Origin: Neopestalotiopsis rosae
Lineage: Eukaryota > Ascomycota > Sordariomycetes > Amphisphaeriales > Sporocadaceae
Length of the DNA: 64,000 nt
Assembly: GCA_023078685.1 (NCBI GenBank)
Contig: JALGAS010000011.1
Span: 124,001-188,000, forward strand
Reading direction: 5' to 3'
Shown here: piece after piece, positions 10,661 to 21,275 of the stretch
Layout of the letters: every line of letters begins with the position of its first letter
Numbering within the stretch: position 1 is the first letter of the stretch
Notes under the pieces: model-generated
The model's database searches: none
Told to the model about the DNA's origin: nothing
Seen by the model: only the letters and a program-made list of their open reading frames with translations
Program-made: the position numbers and the translations under genes

Positions 10661-11532
10661 GGGATGCTGGTTCTCCGGGTTGTGGTTATCGGTGGAGGTT
10701 GCTTTCAAACTGAATCTGATATTGACGTCGCTTCAGGGAGGATATTGCTATAGCTGTTCGGCAGATGCAGGTCCCCACTTTCTCGAAACCAGGAATCAAT
10801 TACAGCAGACATCACATGCCACTAAAGGTAACTGCCCATCGATTGCACAGCCTCCAGCTGGGATGAAATCCTGCTGCAAATTACTTGCATACTGGAGGCT
10901 ACCGGGATCTTCATTGGGTCTTGATAACGGTGATGTTGGCAGAAGGATCGACCTGTGTACCGCAAGGGCAAATCGCACCTATTTGAGCCATAAGATTCGC
11001 TGCCTGCTCAAACGAAGGGCACTGGAGGCTAACGGCGCTTATGGGTATCTAGGCACCTCGTATTCACGCTACTGTAGTACCGGTACATTGCTGTGCCTCT
11101 CGGAATCCTTTCAACAACCAGAGCACGATTTTTCCATCCACCCTCTTTGGGCGTAGACATTTGCCTAAGGAGGAATATCTAAAATACAACTTTACATTGG
11201 CCGTGATACCACCCTCCAACCTGAGCTCCTAGGGGGTTTTGAATTGGGGAGTGCTGCCGCGATGGCCCCCACCCCCTTCGGCCTCTATAGCGCGGCCCCC
11301 AAATTCATATGTGGTACAGTATTTACAGTTTTTAGAAGCGCACATGATGTTGATTGCAACGTTCTTATATGACGTGAGTGGACACCGCTAGCCAGGCCGT
11401 CAGGTACGAAAGACCTACTTTATTGTTAGCGCTATATTACAGGGTGAAGCTACACCAACCGCAAGTTCATATCAGCAAGAAACTTGACAACGCAAACTTC
11501 AAGTCCGCTCTATCAATCGTCTTCTACAAGGA
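10661..11532. promoter_or_regulatory. Shared divergent promoter region, UstYa-2 / RiPP precursor
   Basis: This 872-bp region lies between the divergently transcribed UstYa-2 and precursor genes. A plus-strand frame at 10659-11156 has no domain and I discount it. A GC-rich block around 11230-11306 is the most distinctive part. Confidence 0.5.
11240..11306. promoter_or_regulatory. Imperfect inverted repeat, candidate regulator site
   Basis: TGAATTGGGG at 11240-11249 and GCCGCG nearby at 11256-11261 are mirrored by CGCGGC at 11291-11296 and CCCCAAATTCA at 11297-11306, with a few extra bases in the left arm. Such palindromes can bind dimeric zinc-cluster factors. The match is imperfect and may be chance. 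Confidence 0.25.
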
Positions 11533-11842
11533 ATGATGAAGTTATTTCTCATCTCCCTCGCCAGTCTTGGTATGATCAGTCAAGCCATGGCTTTGCCACG
11601 TGCAGGTATGTTGATTGCGCGAGTTCAAATCGGAATCCTCTTATGCTTATAAGAATTTAGGAGCTAACATTATGGCTCCTGCCGGCGAAGCCCTCAAGCG
11701 TCATGAGGAAGCCGTCGACGGTACCCAAATTGCTGAGGGCTGGAAGCGCAACGAGGAGGCCGTCGATGGTACGCAGATCGCAGAGGGCTGGAAACGTAAT
11801 GAGGAAGCTGTTGACGGCACCCAAATCGCTGAAGGATGGTAA
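11533..11842 (+). CDS. Secreted Kex2-processed repeat peptide, candidate RiPP precursor
   Basis: The product is 84 residues, from exons 11533-11605 and 11661-11842 (intron 11606-11660, GTATGT...TTAG). It starts with a clear signal peptide (residues 1-20, ending in AMA), then a short leader ending in Lys-Arg. Three 14-residue units follow: HEEAVDGTQIAEGW once and NEEAVDGTQIAEGW twice. They are separated by Lys-Arg, the cleavage site of the Golgi protease Kex2, and the protein ends at the last Trp. This layout matches known dikaritin precursors such as UstA and PhomA, whose cores are cut out by Kex2 and cyclised by UstYa proteins. The core here has no Tyr or Cys, so the ring chemistry must differ from ustiloxin. 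Four UstYa genes lie within 11.5 kb. A mating-pheromone precursor has a similar layout but is less likely given these neighbours. Confidence 0.88.
11702..11839 (+). repeat. Three 48-bp coding repeats (14 aa plus Lys-Arg)
   Basis: Units lie at 11702-11743, 11750-11791 and 11798-11839, with Lys-Arg codons at 11744-11749 and 11792-11797. Units 2 and 3 differ at 11 codons but encode the same peptide; unit 1 differs from them only in its first residue (His instead of Asn). Confidence 0.95.
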
Positions 11843-12301
11843 ACAATCTTCGGCTGTGATGTCGGGAGCGCATTGTTATGATTTCAGACCATGATACATC
11901 ACATATGAGGCACGCAGTGACAATTGAGACTCGATGAGGGGCAATGTACGATTTTATATTAGGAGATCTCCTATAAGTTGACAAAGATATTTGCAAGCTG
12001 CAGAATCCATGACACACTCTATGAATCGAGATAAAGAAATTTGATTTGTCGTGGTTGAGAGCCGTAGTCTTTAGGTACGGGTGACCTGTATATCAGGAAG
12101 GCCTTCAAGCATTCTACAGAAGGTACGGTGAGTTTAAGGCGGAAAACAGCATGATTGTGGAGAACTCGGGAACTTTAGCATCTTTTTGATCATGACTTGT
12201 GCTGTCTTTGGTCAAATCAAATCTTTATAAGTTACCCACTCTAGACAGCTGTTTCTTCTTTTCTACTTAGTACTGTACATTTTCCGAAACGAAATAAACC
12301 C
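11843..12301. other. Convergent intergenic spacer
   Basis: This is the 3' flank shared by the precursor (plus) and UstYa-3 (minus). Nothing coding is seen. Confidence 0.5.
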
Positions 12302-13204
12302 TCACAAAACACCCGATATGCCATCATCGTTGATCTCACAGTGATTGAAATGATCAAACAACGGAATTGGATGGTCACCGTCTGCATAGCACGCCGTGTT
12401 CTCTCTCGCCCACTTCTTCCTGCTGTCCCAATCAACACATTTCCGTAGCTGCCCATCACCCGTCTCGTTGCGACCCCAAGTATACAGCAAAGTATCCCCC
12501 GAGTCGCCACACATCACATACTGCAACAAACTATCGAAACAATGCATCGAGTGCTGTATTGGAACGCTTGGGGTCTTGCCCGAGACAATTTCGGTTAGGG
12601 TCTTGCGGATGATGGTGAGACAGTGGAGCTGATGATATCTAGAGTTCAACGTCAACAACTGCACTGCTTTTATGAGGGGATGGAGAGACTAACGCATCGA
12701 TAATGTAGACACCTTTGGAAGAATCCGAAGGAAGGCTCATGCTTCCTGGGAGATCGTGCTCCGCAGCCCACGTATGATTGATGGCTACAAATCCAAACGC
12801 TGGCACAATTCGATCCCATGCCGCATTTACAGCGTCTGTGGCTCCCGGGTCTTTGGAGCTATAGACATCGGAGACCCAATGAAATTGTCTCCAGCGCTCA
12901 TTATTCGATGTTAGGCCTGTAAACATGAGATACGGTCCCCCTTTCAGGATTGACGACACTTACGATAGTCTTGGACCTGTGCCCTTGTTCTCCCTTCAAA
13001 TGGCTTAAGAGAGTGTTCGAACGTGAGGAATGCGCACACGACACAGAGACCCAAAATTGCCAGCTCTCGCCACCACTCAACGAGATTTGTGAAGAACTGG
13101 CATCCTCGGGCTATACTTCCAGGAGATGCCTTCTCGCCTGAGTCATTGTCGTCGTCGCCCAGTAGGGTGTACCCAGCTGTCGGGAGTCGTAAATTTGAAA
13201 GCAT
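12302..13204 (-). CDS. UstYa-family (DUF3328) oxidase/cyclase 3
   Basis: Exons on the minus strand are 13204-12964, 12916-12694 and 12638-12302, summing to 267 codons (266 aa). A cytoplasmic start (with AGYTLLGDDD) leads to one helix, ELAILGLCVVCAFLTF, near residues 45-60. The family motifs are HQLHC right after the second intron (donor GTTAGT, 55 nt) and HSMHC about 30 residues later, followed by a Cys-rich, Trp-containing tail. The first intron is short at 47 nt. It converges on the precursor gene, 460 bp from its stop. Confidence 0.9.
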
Positions 13205-15017
13205 AATGCTAGAAGAAACCCACACTTGGCACCTGAAGAAAGGAGTATCGAAATCTGTCGAGGGGACAAGCTTGAATTCGAGCTCACAGAATACCCCTTC
13301 AATGTCCTACGACTGTCCTGGTGATAGATGGTCCGGGCATGTACCGGTACGGGCTCGGGGATCATCATTACAGCCCCCAAACCGGTGATCACGAAGCTAC
13401 GCCCAGTCCGGGTACGGGGAGGAGACTGGTTCTTAGAGACATCTGTTGATCTACCGGAAAGCCTAGCGCTGATAGCGCTGCCTTGGCTGTGCCGAAATAC
13501 AGCCAATGGCGCAGCCCAACGGTGCACCCTTGTAACAGGGCAGAGGAGCCGAAGCGGCACAGGCCTATTCATTGCGGTTGAGTTATCAGCTCGATTGGCT
13601 TCATAATGCAACACGAAGTACGGGTGGCTTCCTAAAAATACAATACATGGAAGCTAAAAGTCATGCACATTAGATTTACCGGGATGGGACATTTCACGAA
13701 CGTCAATGGGGACCTCTTATCTGTGTTACCCTACCAGAAATCCTTTATCTTCCCGCAGAAGGAACAGCAGTGATGTAACTGCGACCAACGTGAAAGCAAA
13801 TTTGCCTATGTCTTAGTACTCATTCGGGATTGATGTAGAGCAAGGTGATGCACCAATCATTAGCAGCGAATACGCCCAGAGATAAGTTCGTCATGAAAAG
13901 CCTTACTAGGATGCTCGGTACTGGAAATGGATACTCTCCCGGTGGCTGACGCTACAGTCAGCGGCACAATCGCAGCCACATAGATTCAGCACACTCCTGC
14001 AAGCCATCCCACAACGGCTGCAGTCAGCGTTCCAGCATTGTGTAATTCCCTATACTAGTGTAACTTTCTAATTTCCCCCACCTTGATGCGACCTTGCATT
14101 ACCTGTGCCGTGCTATACTCCCTCCAGCAGCCCCTAAACGATGGCTGCAGTTGATAGCTGTAGTGCGATATTGACGTATTGTTGGCGCTGAACATGCCCT
14201 GAAATGCGACTGTTAGTGATCCTTCACCAATCCTTCTAGGACCGTGGGGGCCATACCAGCCCAAGCCCATTGTCAGCATGTAATATTACCCTCGAGCATC
14301 TCTCCGCTCGACGATATGCCGAACCATCGAGATGCTAGATACTGGGCCGGTTGAAAATCCTAGTTACACGGAACATAGTAATCCTAGTGGCGCCATATTA
14401 TACTCCCTCTACCAGCCCCCAACTTGCGCTATCATCTAGGTTACTATCTTTACCAGCCAGTCTCATTGATGTATGGCCTCACCTCTGCATTCAGCCCGCA
14501 AACGATCGAGTATGTGGCGTTGCCGTTCGAAGGAATTGTGTAGTAGACTATAGGTATGTAAGCATCATTCAAGTATGGTTGCCTGCAGGTGGATTTCTTA
14601 TGGCCCGAAACGTGCGCAATTGGCGCGGCAGATCTACTAACTAGTGGCAGTGTACTCTTGGCGGCCACTTTCCTAGACTGCCACACACCCGGGGAAATTC
14701 ATCAACGTTCCGAGAAGAACCTTTGGTTCTTTCAGGCTGTAGGAGTGTTCATACCACAGCAGTATCAATAAATTGATCCTGATCCGAGGACTTTATGTGG
14801 ATTGGGGCAAGAAGGATTCACCTCAGGCACCAAGTACGTAGATACAACGCAGCCCACGACTATGCAAGACTCCGAAAATAGTAACTTCCAAGTAGACGTG
14901 TACCCTCATCGGACCCTGCCTAACGGATAGGCCTAGTACTACTGCAGCACTTGCCATAGCTCTATAGTTCTATTCCTCGTCAATTTGCACCATCTACAAC
15001 ACACACCACAAGGAGCC
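13205..15017. promoter_or_regulatory. 1.8-kb divergent region, UstYa-3 / UstYa-4, no confirmed gene
   Basis: This long spacer separates two divergent UstYa genes. Minus-strand frames at 14450-14686 and 14055-14279 contain peptide-like runs with N-glycosylation sites and share a related segment ending AGGGAGTATA, but I could not build a gene with a start and splice sites. They may be remnants of a small secreted protein gene. Confidence 0.4.
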
Positions 15018-15990
15018 ATGAAGAGACCGCCCAGCTACGAACGTCTGAGCGAAGATGCGGACGAAGAGAAACTACTGCCCCATGATGATTGCATCCCAGA
15101 GCCCACTGTACGAGACAAAGCCCCAAACTGGCGATGTCTTCTTGCTGGAATTTTCATCGGTATCCTCCTTAGCCTACTTGCTTTCAGTACAGTTGCATTT
15201 GTTCAACCCAAGAACAAGTGCACACTAAAGATGAATACCTGGTCCCCTGCGCTCGAGATCTTCGACGACGACGACTTGGAGATCCAGCGCTTCAATGGGA
15301 CGCTGAGGGTCCCCCACGAATTCAGCGCGGCTCCGAGTGATGAGATCGATGAGAAGTGGGACAAGATCACTTTTGCCAAAGGAGGCCTGATGCGATTGTC
15401 GGAGGACGATGTGCACAGAATCAACGCTTCGGAGTATGCTGCCGAGTACACTGAGGAGATGGGCCGCGGATACATGGGTGCCTTTGAAGTGTTCCATGGA
15501 CTCCACTGTCTGAATATGTTGCGTCAAGCATCGTACATGGATCACTATCTGCCAAAGAAGAAGGAGTGGAGGGACGACCCCGAGACGCTGAGATTTCATC
15601 TGGGTCAGCCCCCCTCAAAGCCGAATGACGAGCTACACTGACCAAATTGCAGACCACTGTATAGATATGCTGCGACAAAAGGTAAGGCCGGCTGGATGAC
15701 TTATTTACGTAAGATCGCTGACTTTTCCCTAGCTTATGTGCGAGCCTGATCTCGGTATGGTGACATATACTTGGGTCAACGGCTTCGAACAAGTATTCCC
15801 CGACTTTAACGTGTATGTACTCCCGTATTGACTTCGCTTATAATCACTGACACTTGCTATGGGCAGAATGCACAAGTGTCGACCGTACTCAAAAGTACTT
15901 GACTGGGCTGAGGAACACAGCATCCATAATTTGAATGTCTCAGGCTTCGTACGTGCCCCAGGGGCTCTTGATAAAGAAGGACGCCCTTGA
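15018..15990 (+). CDS. UstYa-family (DUF3328) oxidase/cyclase 4
   Basis: Exons are 15018-15603, 15653-15681, 15733-15812 and 15867-15990, summing to 273 codons (272 aa). The N-terminus (MKRPPSYERLSEDADEEKLL) is acidic and cytoplasmic, followed by a helix near residues 46-66 (LLAGIFIGILLSLLAFSTVAF). The central YSPA-like element reads WSPALEIFDDDD. The HXXHC pair is HGLHC in exon 1 and HLDHC formed across the first intron, which supports that splice. A conserved end KVLDWAEEH follows. Read through without splicing the frame stops at 15641, so the small exons matter. It is divergent from UstYa-3. Confidence 0.9.
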
Positions 15991-16373
15991 AAGAGTAGTA
16001 ATCTCGACGCGGATATGGCGGAGATAGTGATGTTCTCTATTTGTTAGCTGGGTTTAAGGGTCTGCAAGCAGATGTCTACGATTACATCGACGTCCCGTCT
16101 ATTCAAGCCATCACTCATTCACGATCGCCCTTCTGAACTTAGATGCCAGAAAACCATTGGATCACGAAACCATAATTTTTGATATTTTTAATATTTCTGG
16201 TACCTGTCTAAGTCCGCCCAAGTACCGACCCAGCCAAACTTAACCTCCATCTGTGGCCACGCTATTCGTAGAACTCAACGGGTAACCCCAAACCGGAGCT
16301 TGCTGTATAGCTGACTTATGCAGCGGTCAGGCACCATGTTTCAATAATATCATTCTTTGCTCCTGTTTGTTTC
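15991..16373. other. Convergent intergenic spacer
   Basis: No gene is seen between UstYa-4 (plus) and the MFS transporter (minus). Confidence 0.5.
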
Positions 16374-18198
16374 CTAGATCGTAAACTTACTTCGAGCCCT
16401 GAGTCTCGCCCCGTAGTGGAAAAGGGCGAAGATTCCAAGGATTCCGAGAACACACACTCCAGCTATCAACGAAGATCCGCGAGAAATGCCAAGGTTTTCG
16501 TACAATGGGCGTGACCAAAGCAAGGCTCCGAAAGCTATCAAAGACCTTGAAAAGTTGTTGCCACCAAACGCAGAGGCGGCATAATGAGGAAAGCCCAGGG
16601 ATATGTAGACAAAGACACATTGCAAGATAATGACCATGCCCGCCGAGGTGAGTCCAACGCCTATAGTGGGTACCATCCAGTGAATGTCTGCCCGTGCCGT
16701 CCATGCGAAGAGAAATAATCCAGTAGGTACGAGAAAAGAAGCCATGAGTCCCGGTATCAGTCGACGCTCTGGCGTCATGGCACTGCTTGCTGCGCGAGGG
16801 TTCACATACAAGTAAATGTATAAGCAGTAAGGGATACCCACTAAAACGACCGACACCACAATCACTAGATACGGTAGACCTGACTGACCCAAGCTGAAGC
16901 CGTAGATTCCTTGATAGACAAGTGGAAAGACTTCAAAGAAGGAATAATATATCCCGTAGACAAGTCCTCCATAAAGGCTCGTAAAGAGAATAGAAGGATC
17001 CAACGCATGCATTTGCCACGGCATAAGGAGCGACTGTCGCAAGGCGTGTCCAGCGGATTGATGTTCCTTTGAATCCATAATGCTTCGATAGTTTCTGTCT
17101 CGGTCATCCGCGGCGAGTCTTTGTGCCCGGAGATGCAGTATCCTTCGGGGCGAGGTTTCTGGAAGCAGAAGCTAGAACCAAGTCAGTATTTGGGAGCCAA
17201 ACAGACACCATATTGCACTAACTATCAAGATGACAGATGGTCCGTTGACGATGACAATCTCCCAGAGAGACCACCTCCACCCTAGGACGGGAATGGCGAA
17301 ACCCGATATGATTGGCGCGATTGAAGGGGCAGCAAAGCCGGAACAGGCCCACGTGTAGAGTGCAATGGGTTGCACATCCGGGTGGCAGACATCAGACAGT
17401 GATGCGCCACCGAAAGATAGTACGGGAGATCCGAAGAATCCCTGCAAAAGGCGAAGTATCAAGAGGCTTGTGATGTCTTGAGCTGTAGCAGTGAGAGTGG
17501 AAAGTGTGAGGAAGATGATGGAGGAAACCACGTAGGGCGGATTGCGCCCGATGCGTGCATTGTCGGCCAATGGGGAGAAAATGATAGGACCAAGCCCATA
17601 ACCTAGGACAAACAGAGCCAACCCTAGACTGGCCGCTGTTTGCGACACGTGGAAATCGTGCATGACTCCGTCTTGCGACGCGGCATAGATGGAAGAAGAC
17701 ATATAAACTGCAGCGTTTGCATAGTTTATGATGAAAAAAACTCGCAACTTCTTGTAGAGCGACCAATTCTTGGGGTTCGTATTATCTGTTGAAGATGTCC
17801 AGTCGACAAGGACTAAATTGTTGACATTGCCATCCACAGCACGTATTGGAATCGGCACCCGAGTGGACCATCCGGTCTCGTACTGTCGTGCTGAATCGTC
17901 TTGGATCGCCCTCTTCTCCAATGAGTCCTGAGTCTCACATTCAGTTGGGATTGCTCAGGTCGGGGAAAGTGTTCGCACTGACTTCCAGCCCCACCGAACT
18001 CATGACTGGGGGTACGAGAATGCTGTCGCCGTGGTTCGCACAGCCTGGTGTCGCCAATGACGATTTGGCATGCCGTACATCACTATATGTACTGGTACCT
18101 TCTTCCTTTGGATATGCCAGCCATTTTCCTTGACTCATAAGCCTGGAGATGTCACCCAACTGGGTGTCTATGAGGAACTCATGTGCAGTAGAGGACAT
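16374..18198 (-). CDS. MFS multidrug-type (DHA1-like) transporter
   Basis: This is a proton antiporter of the major facilitator superfamily, expected in the plasma membrane. Exons on the minus strand are 18198-17983, 17927-17223 and 17171-16374, summing to 573 codons (572 aa). The cytoplasmic N-terminus precedes the family signature NPKNWSLYKK and helix 1; a conserved LPETSPRR loop follows helix 6, right after a 51-nt intron whose donor is GTTAGT. The first exon was assigned because no ATG precedes helix 1 in exon 2 and a GTCAGT...CAG intron joins the frames. About 12 helices are visible. At the right edge of the RiPP cluster it is the best candidate for product export. Confidence 0.85.
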
Positions 18199-18963
18199 GG
18201 TCGAAAGATGCTTGTGTTGCCCCGAGAAAAACACGATGGTGCCCCGCGCCTTAAGTATGAAGCTTGCAAATATACGAAGCGCCAAAAATGTCAGAATGTT
18301 TGCCCGGTGATTAGAAATTGCAGAATGGAGTGCTGGGCGGAATTCACTTTCCGGACCAGAAGGCTTATTGATTCGCTATGAGCGGGTCCAAGTAATGATC
18401 GCGCTTCCGCGGTGGACACCAGGAATTGCTTTTCTTACAAATCTAGGGTCACATACACCAATTCTTGCCTAGGGTATTTGAAGCAAGTTACAGTAAGTCA
18501 TTCCTCAACGCATGATTCGAATGAGACCTTTATTTCTACTCATGCGAGAATGAGGATCACGTGACGGCTCAGAAAGAATCACCGTTGGCTACAGATGGTG
18601 CGATTTGCATTCGACTCAACCAGTCTCCCTTGATAGTTTCGGACCATCGAACAACAGCTTTGAGATCAACGGTAGAGCTTTATGCTCTGAATTTCTTTCT
18701 ACACAAGAACGACTAGTAGCTACTGGGCAGTTTGCCAGCATTGATGGCTCTGGCCTATCTGACTGAGAGACTGTCAATTAGGTCTTTATTGTATCGAGAC
18801 TAGATAACATACATACAATATGTACGAATCTTATGGAAAGTATTCGGTTCGTATTGTTTCACATGAGGTATAGTATTGATGTTATCGAAGTATACTCCAG
18901 ACAAGCTCTCGCGGGAATTGGCTTTGTGTTGAGGAAACAATCAATGTAAAAAGCCCCTTTTCA
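18199..18963. other. Intergenic, right border of the RiPP cluster
   Basis: The stretch holds the MFS promoter and AT-rich sequence. I see no gene in it. Confidence 0.5.
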
Positions 18964-20948
18964 CTACCATAGAGACTGAGATAACTTGAAGTCTTCCTCC
19001 ATCAGAGCGATCGTTTTCCCATAGACTTCTTTACAAAAGGGTTCGTCTCCCATCGAAAAGTCCAGGCAATTGAACTCACAGAACAGGAAACGACGGACAG
19101 CGCTGTAGAAATTTGGTGAGCCCAAACTTTGGACTTGGTTCAATAGGTCTGCCGCAGCTTTCCGATCTGAGAATTGACCCAAACTTTTCGTCGTGCTTTT
19201 TCCCATTTTTGTGTCCCAAACGTAATCGAGATTTTCGAAGAAGAGGATCTCCAAAAGCAGTATGCCCAATGAGAACATTAGCTTCCTCAGAGCTTGCAAG
19301 CGAAGGGCTTGATCCGCAATCAGGGGCTTCTGGTCCGGGTCCAAGAAGGTCTTGGCAAAGAATGGTTGACTGTAGAGCGGACATCCATTCTGTGTGGGAA
19401 ATATGATGTCTTGACTTGCAATTCTTTCGGGAAGCCAGGATGTATTAATGAGTTGAAGCACGCCGGAAGATATATCAACAACGAGCTTGAGTTCGACCGC
19501 ATGACTTATTGAAGTAAATTGATTATCACAATTTTCGAGGACCGTCCTAAGAGATATCATCGATGTGCTATCTTCATGCTCTGACTGTGGATAGACACCA
19601 AACTTTGGGTATTGTTGGGAAGTACTGTTCGAGACAAAACCGAAACAGCCTGATCTCAGTCTTGATTTTCCTCTTCGAACAAGATTACAGAGGTTTATCG
19701 GATTATCAGGTTGTTGTTCCTGTAATCGTGCGGTGGGGAATGTTCTTCCAAGAGATGCAAATGCTGTAGTGGTTTGGCGCGAAGAAGATGTGACAGTTTT
19801 GACAGAGTAAAGCGTTGACTTGGCCCCGGAGTTGCAAATTGTTTCTTCTGAGAATCTGACTGCTTGAAATTTTTCCCCCAGTTGACTGATATTAAGTTTC
19901 GGCATTGGAGCGGTACCAGGGACAGTCCAGCCCTTTGGGGAAGCCGGTGGTTTTGGCGGTGACGTATCGGGCAATTCTAAGAGCGGTTCATACGATCGCA
20001 GCACCATCAAACTCCATATCTCATCCATTCCAGAGGGATTGGTGTTGCCTTTGTTATATGAAACAGCACATTGGAAATTTGAATGACGAAGATGTTGTGA
20101 TTCTTCGCTACGGGGTAGAAGCTTGGGCTTTTGGAGCCGCAAGCTCACTTTATGTGCATCCGGACAATCGCATACAAGGCTATTCCTTATCGCCCCATAG
20201 ATGCTGCGCAAAGCATCTCTGAGTTCGCTGAAAAGTCTCCCGTGGTATTTTACACGTCTTTCAGGCTCAAGTTGAATGCTTTGGTTGGTCAATGTTTTGA
20301 GGTCCTGGTTCCCCTTCGAGATGCTTGCTAGAAGACCATCGAAATGAGAACGCTTAATGGTGAAGGTAGCTCGCTTGAGTTCTCTCGCTATGGCTCTGCC
20401 TTCTATCCATTTAACCTGATAAATGTCAGTCCGGCTATCGGGTCCAGCATTCTTCTTTCGGTCACATTATGGTGCCTCAAAGTTTGAAACAGCATGGGTA
20501 CAGGACTTGTACTCTCGATTGGAATGCTGGATAGAAATGTATAGCCTGGGTGAGAACTTACCTTTCCTTGCTCATCTAGGCCAAGCTTGATCTGTATCTC
20601 GCGAAGCGCATCATGCATTGCAACCACGGTGGCTTTGAAAGGTTCATATACATGATCCAACCGTACGGCGATCTGCTCCTTTATTCGGGCACTGCTCCAT
20701 AGCTCCCCAAATGGCTCGTTGACGAGCCTCTCATGCTCAATACTGCTGACTACTCCACTGAACAGCTGCTGGCATGTGTTGAGGAAGATCGCTTTCTCGT
20801 TGCCCAAGCTGCGCTTCAGGCTCTGCAGCTCAGCTTCGTATAATCGCCATCGCCGGACGGCGTGAAGCCCTTCCTGGTAATGCTCCAAAGCTGAAATTAC
20901 GAGCGGTATTGTTCCGAGTACGACACCAAGGACTTCGAAGCCAGACAT
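18964..20948 (-). CDS. DUF7580-like fungal protein
   Basis: Exons on the minus strand are 20948-20562 and 20415-18964 (146-nt intron, donor GTAAGT), summing to 613 codons (612 aa). The N-terminal segment SGFEVLGVVLGTIPLVISALEHY is typical of a large fungal family now labelled DUF7580, related in layout to HeLo-like N-terminal domains of incompatibility and NLR-type proteins. The C-terminal half contains LGILLLEILFFENL and a final SPNFYSAVRRFLF...EVYGKTIALMEEDFK block, which resembles a degenerate protein-kinase fold. No catalytic kinase residues are evident. Function is unknown; a role in self/non-self or stress signalling is only inference. Confidence 0.75.
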
Positions 20949-21275
20949 TTCGATCCCTACAATGAGGATATCAGGGCAGCAATGCTTTCTCACTGACGAG
21001 AGGGGAAGAAGTATGCCTGCTTACGTCGGAGACATGCGTGTTTTGCTGCAGTCCTTTAGGTGGTGATGGCGAAAGGTAAGGGCAGGGTGAGGGGTAACTG
21101 CAGGCTGCATGTCTTGATTGGCCTGACCCCGTATCGCGAAGATACTGACGACGGGTTGAAGTAAGCTCTCTTCCCTCGCGCATCTTTGGCGCAAAGAACA
21201 GATTCGATTTAGTCAAAGCACGGTGTGAAATGAGCTTCCAGTAGCGATCTTTCGCCGTAAGAATGATCTACCAAG
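20949..21275. other. Divergent promoter region
   Basis: 327 bp between the DUF7580-like gene (minus) and the C2H2 gene (plus). No gene is seen. Confidence 0.5.

Noticed and set aside
10659..11156. 165-codon plus-strand frame between UstYa-2 and the precursor
   Set aside because: No domain, an odd composition and a position over the divergent promoter; it overlaps exon 1 of UstYa-2.
11533..11842. Alpha-type mating pheromone precursor as an alternative for the repeat peptide
   Set aside because: Ascomycete pheromone repeats are shorter and have other conserved residues; the UstYa neighbours favour a RiPP precursor.
14055..14686. Possible small secreted protein on the minus strand between UstYa-3 and UstYa-4
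   Set aside because: Suggestive N-glycosylation runs but no start, signal peptide or consistent splicing could be built.
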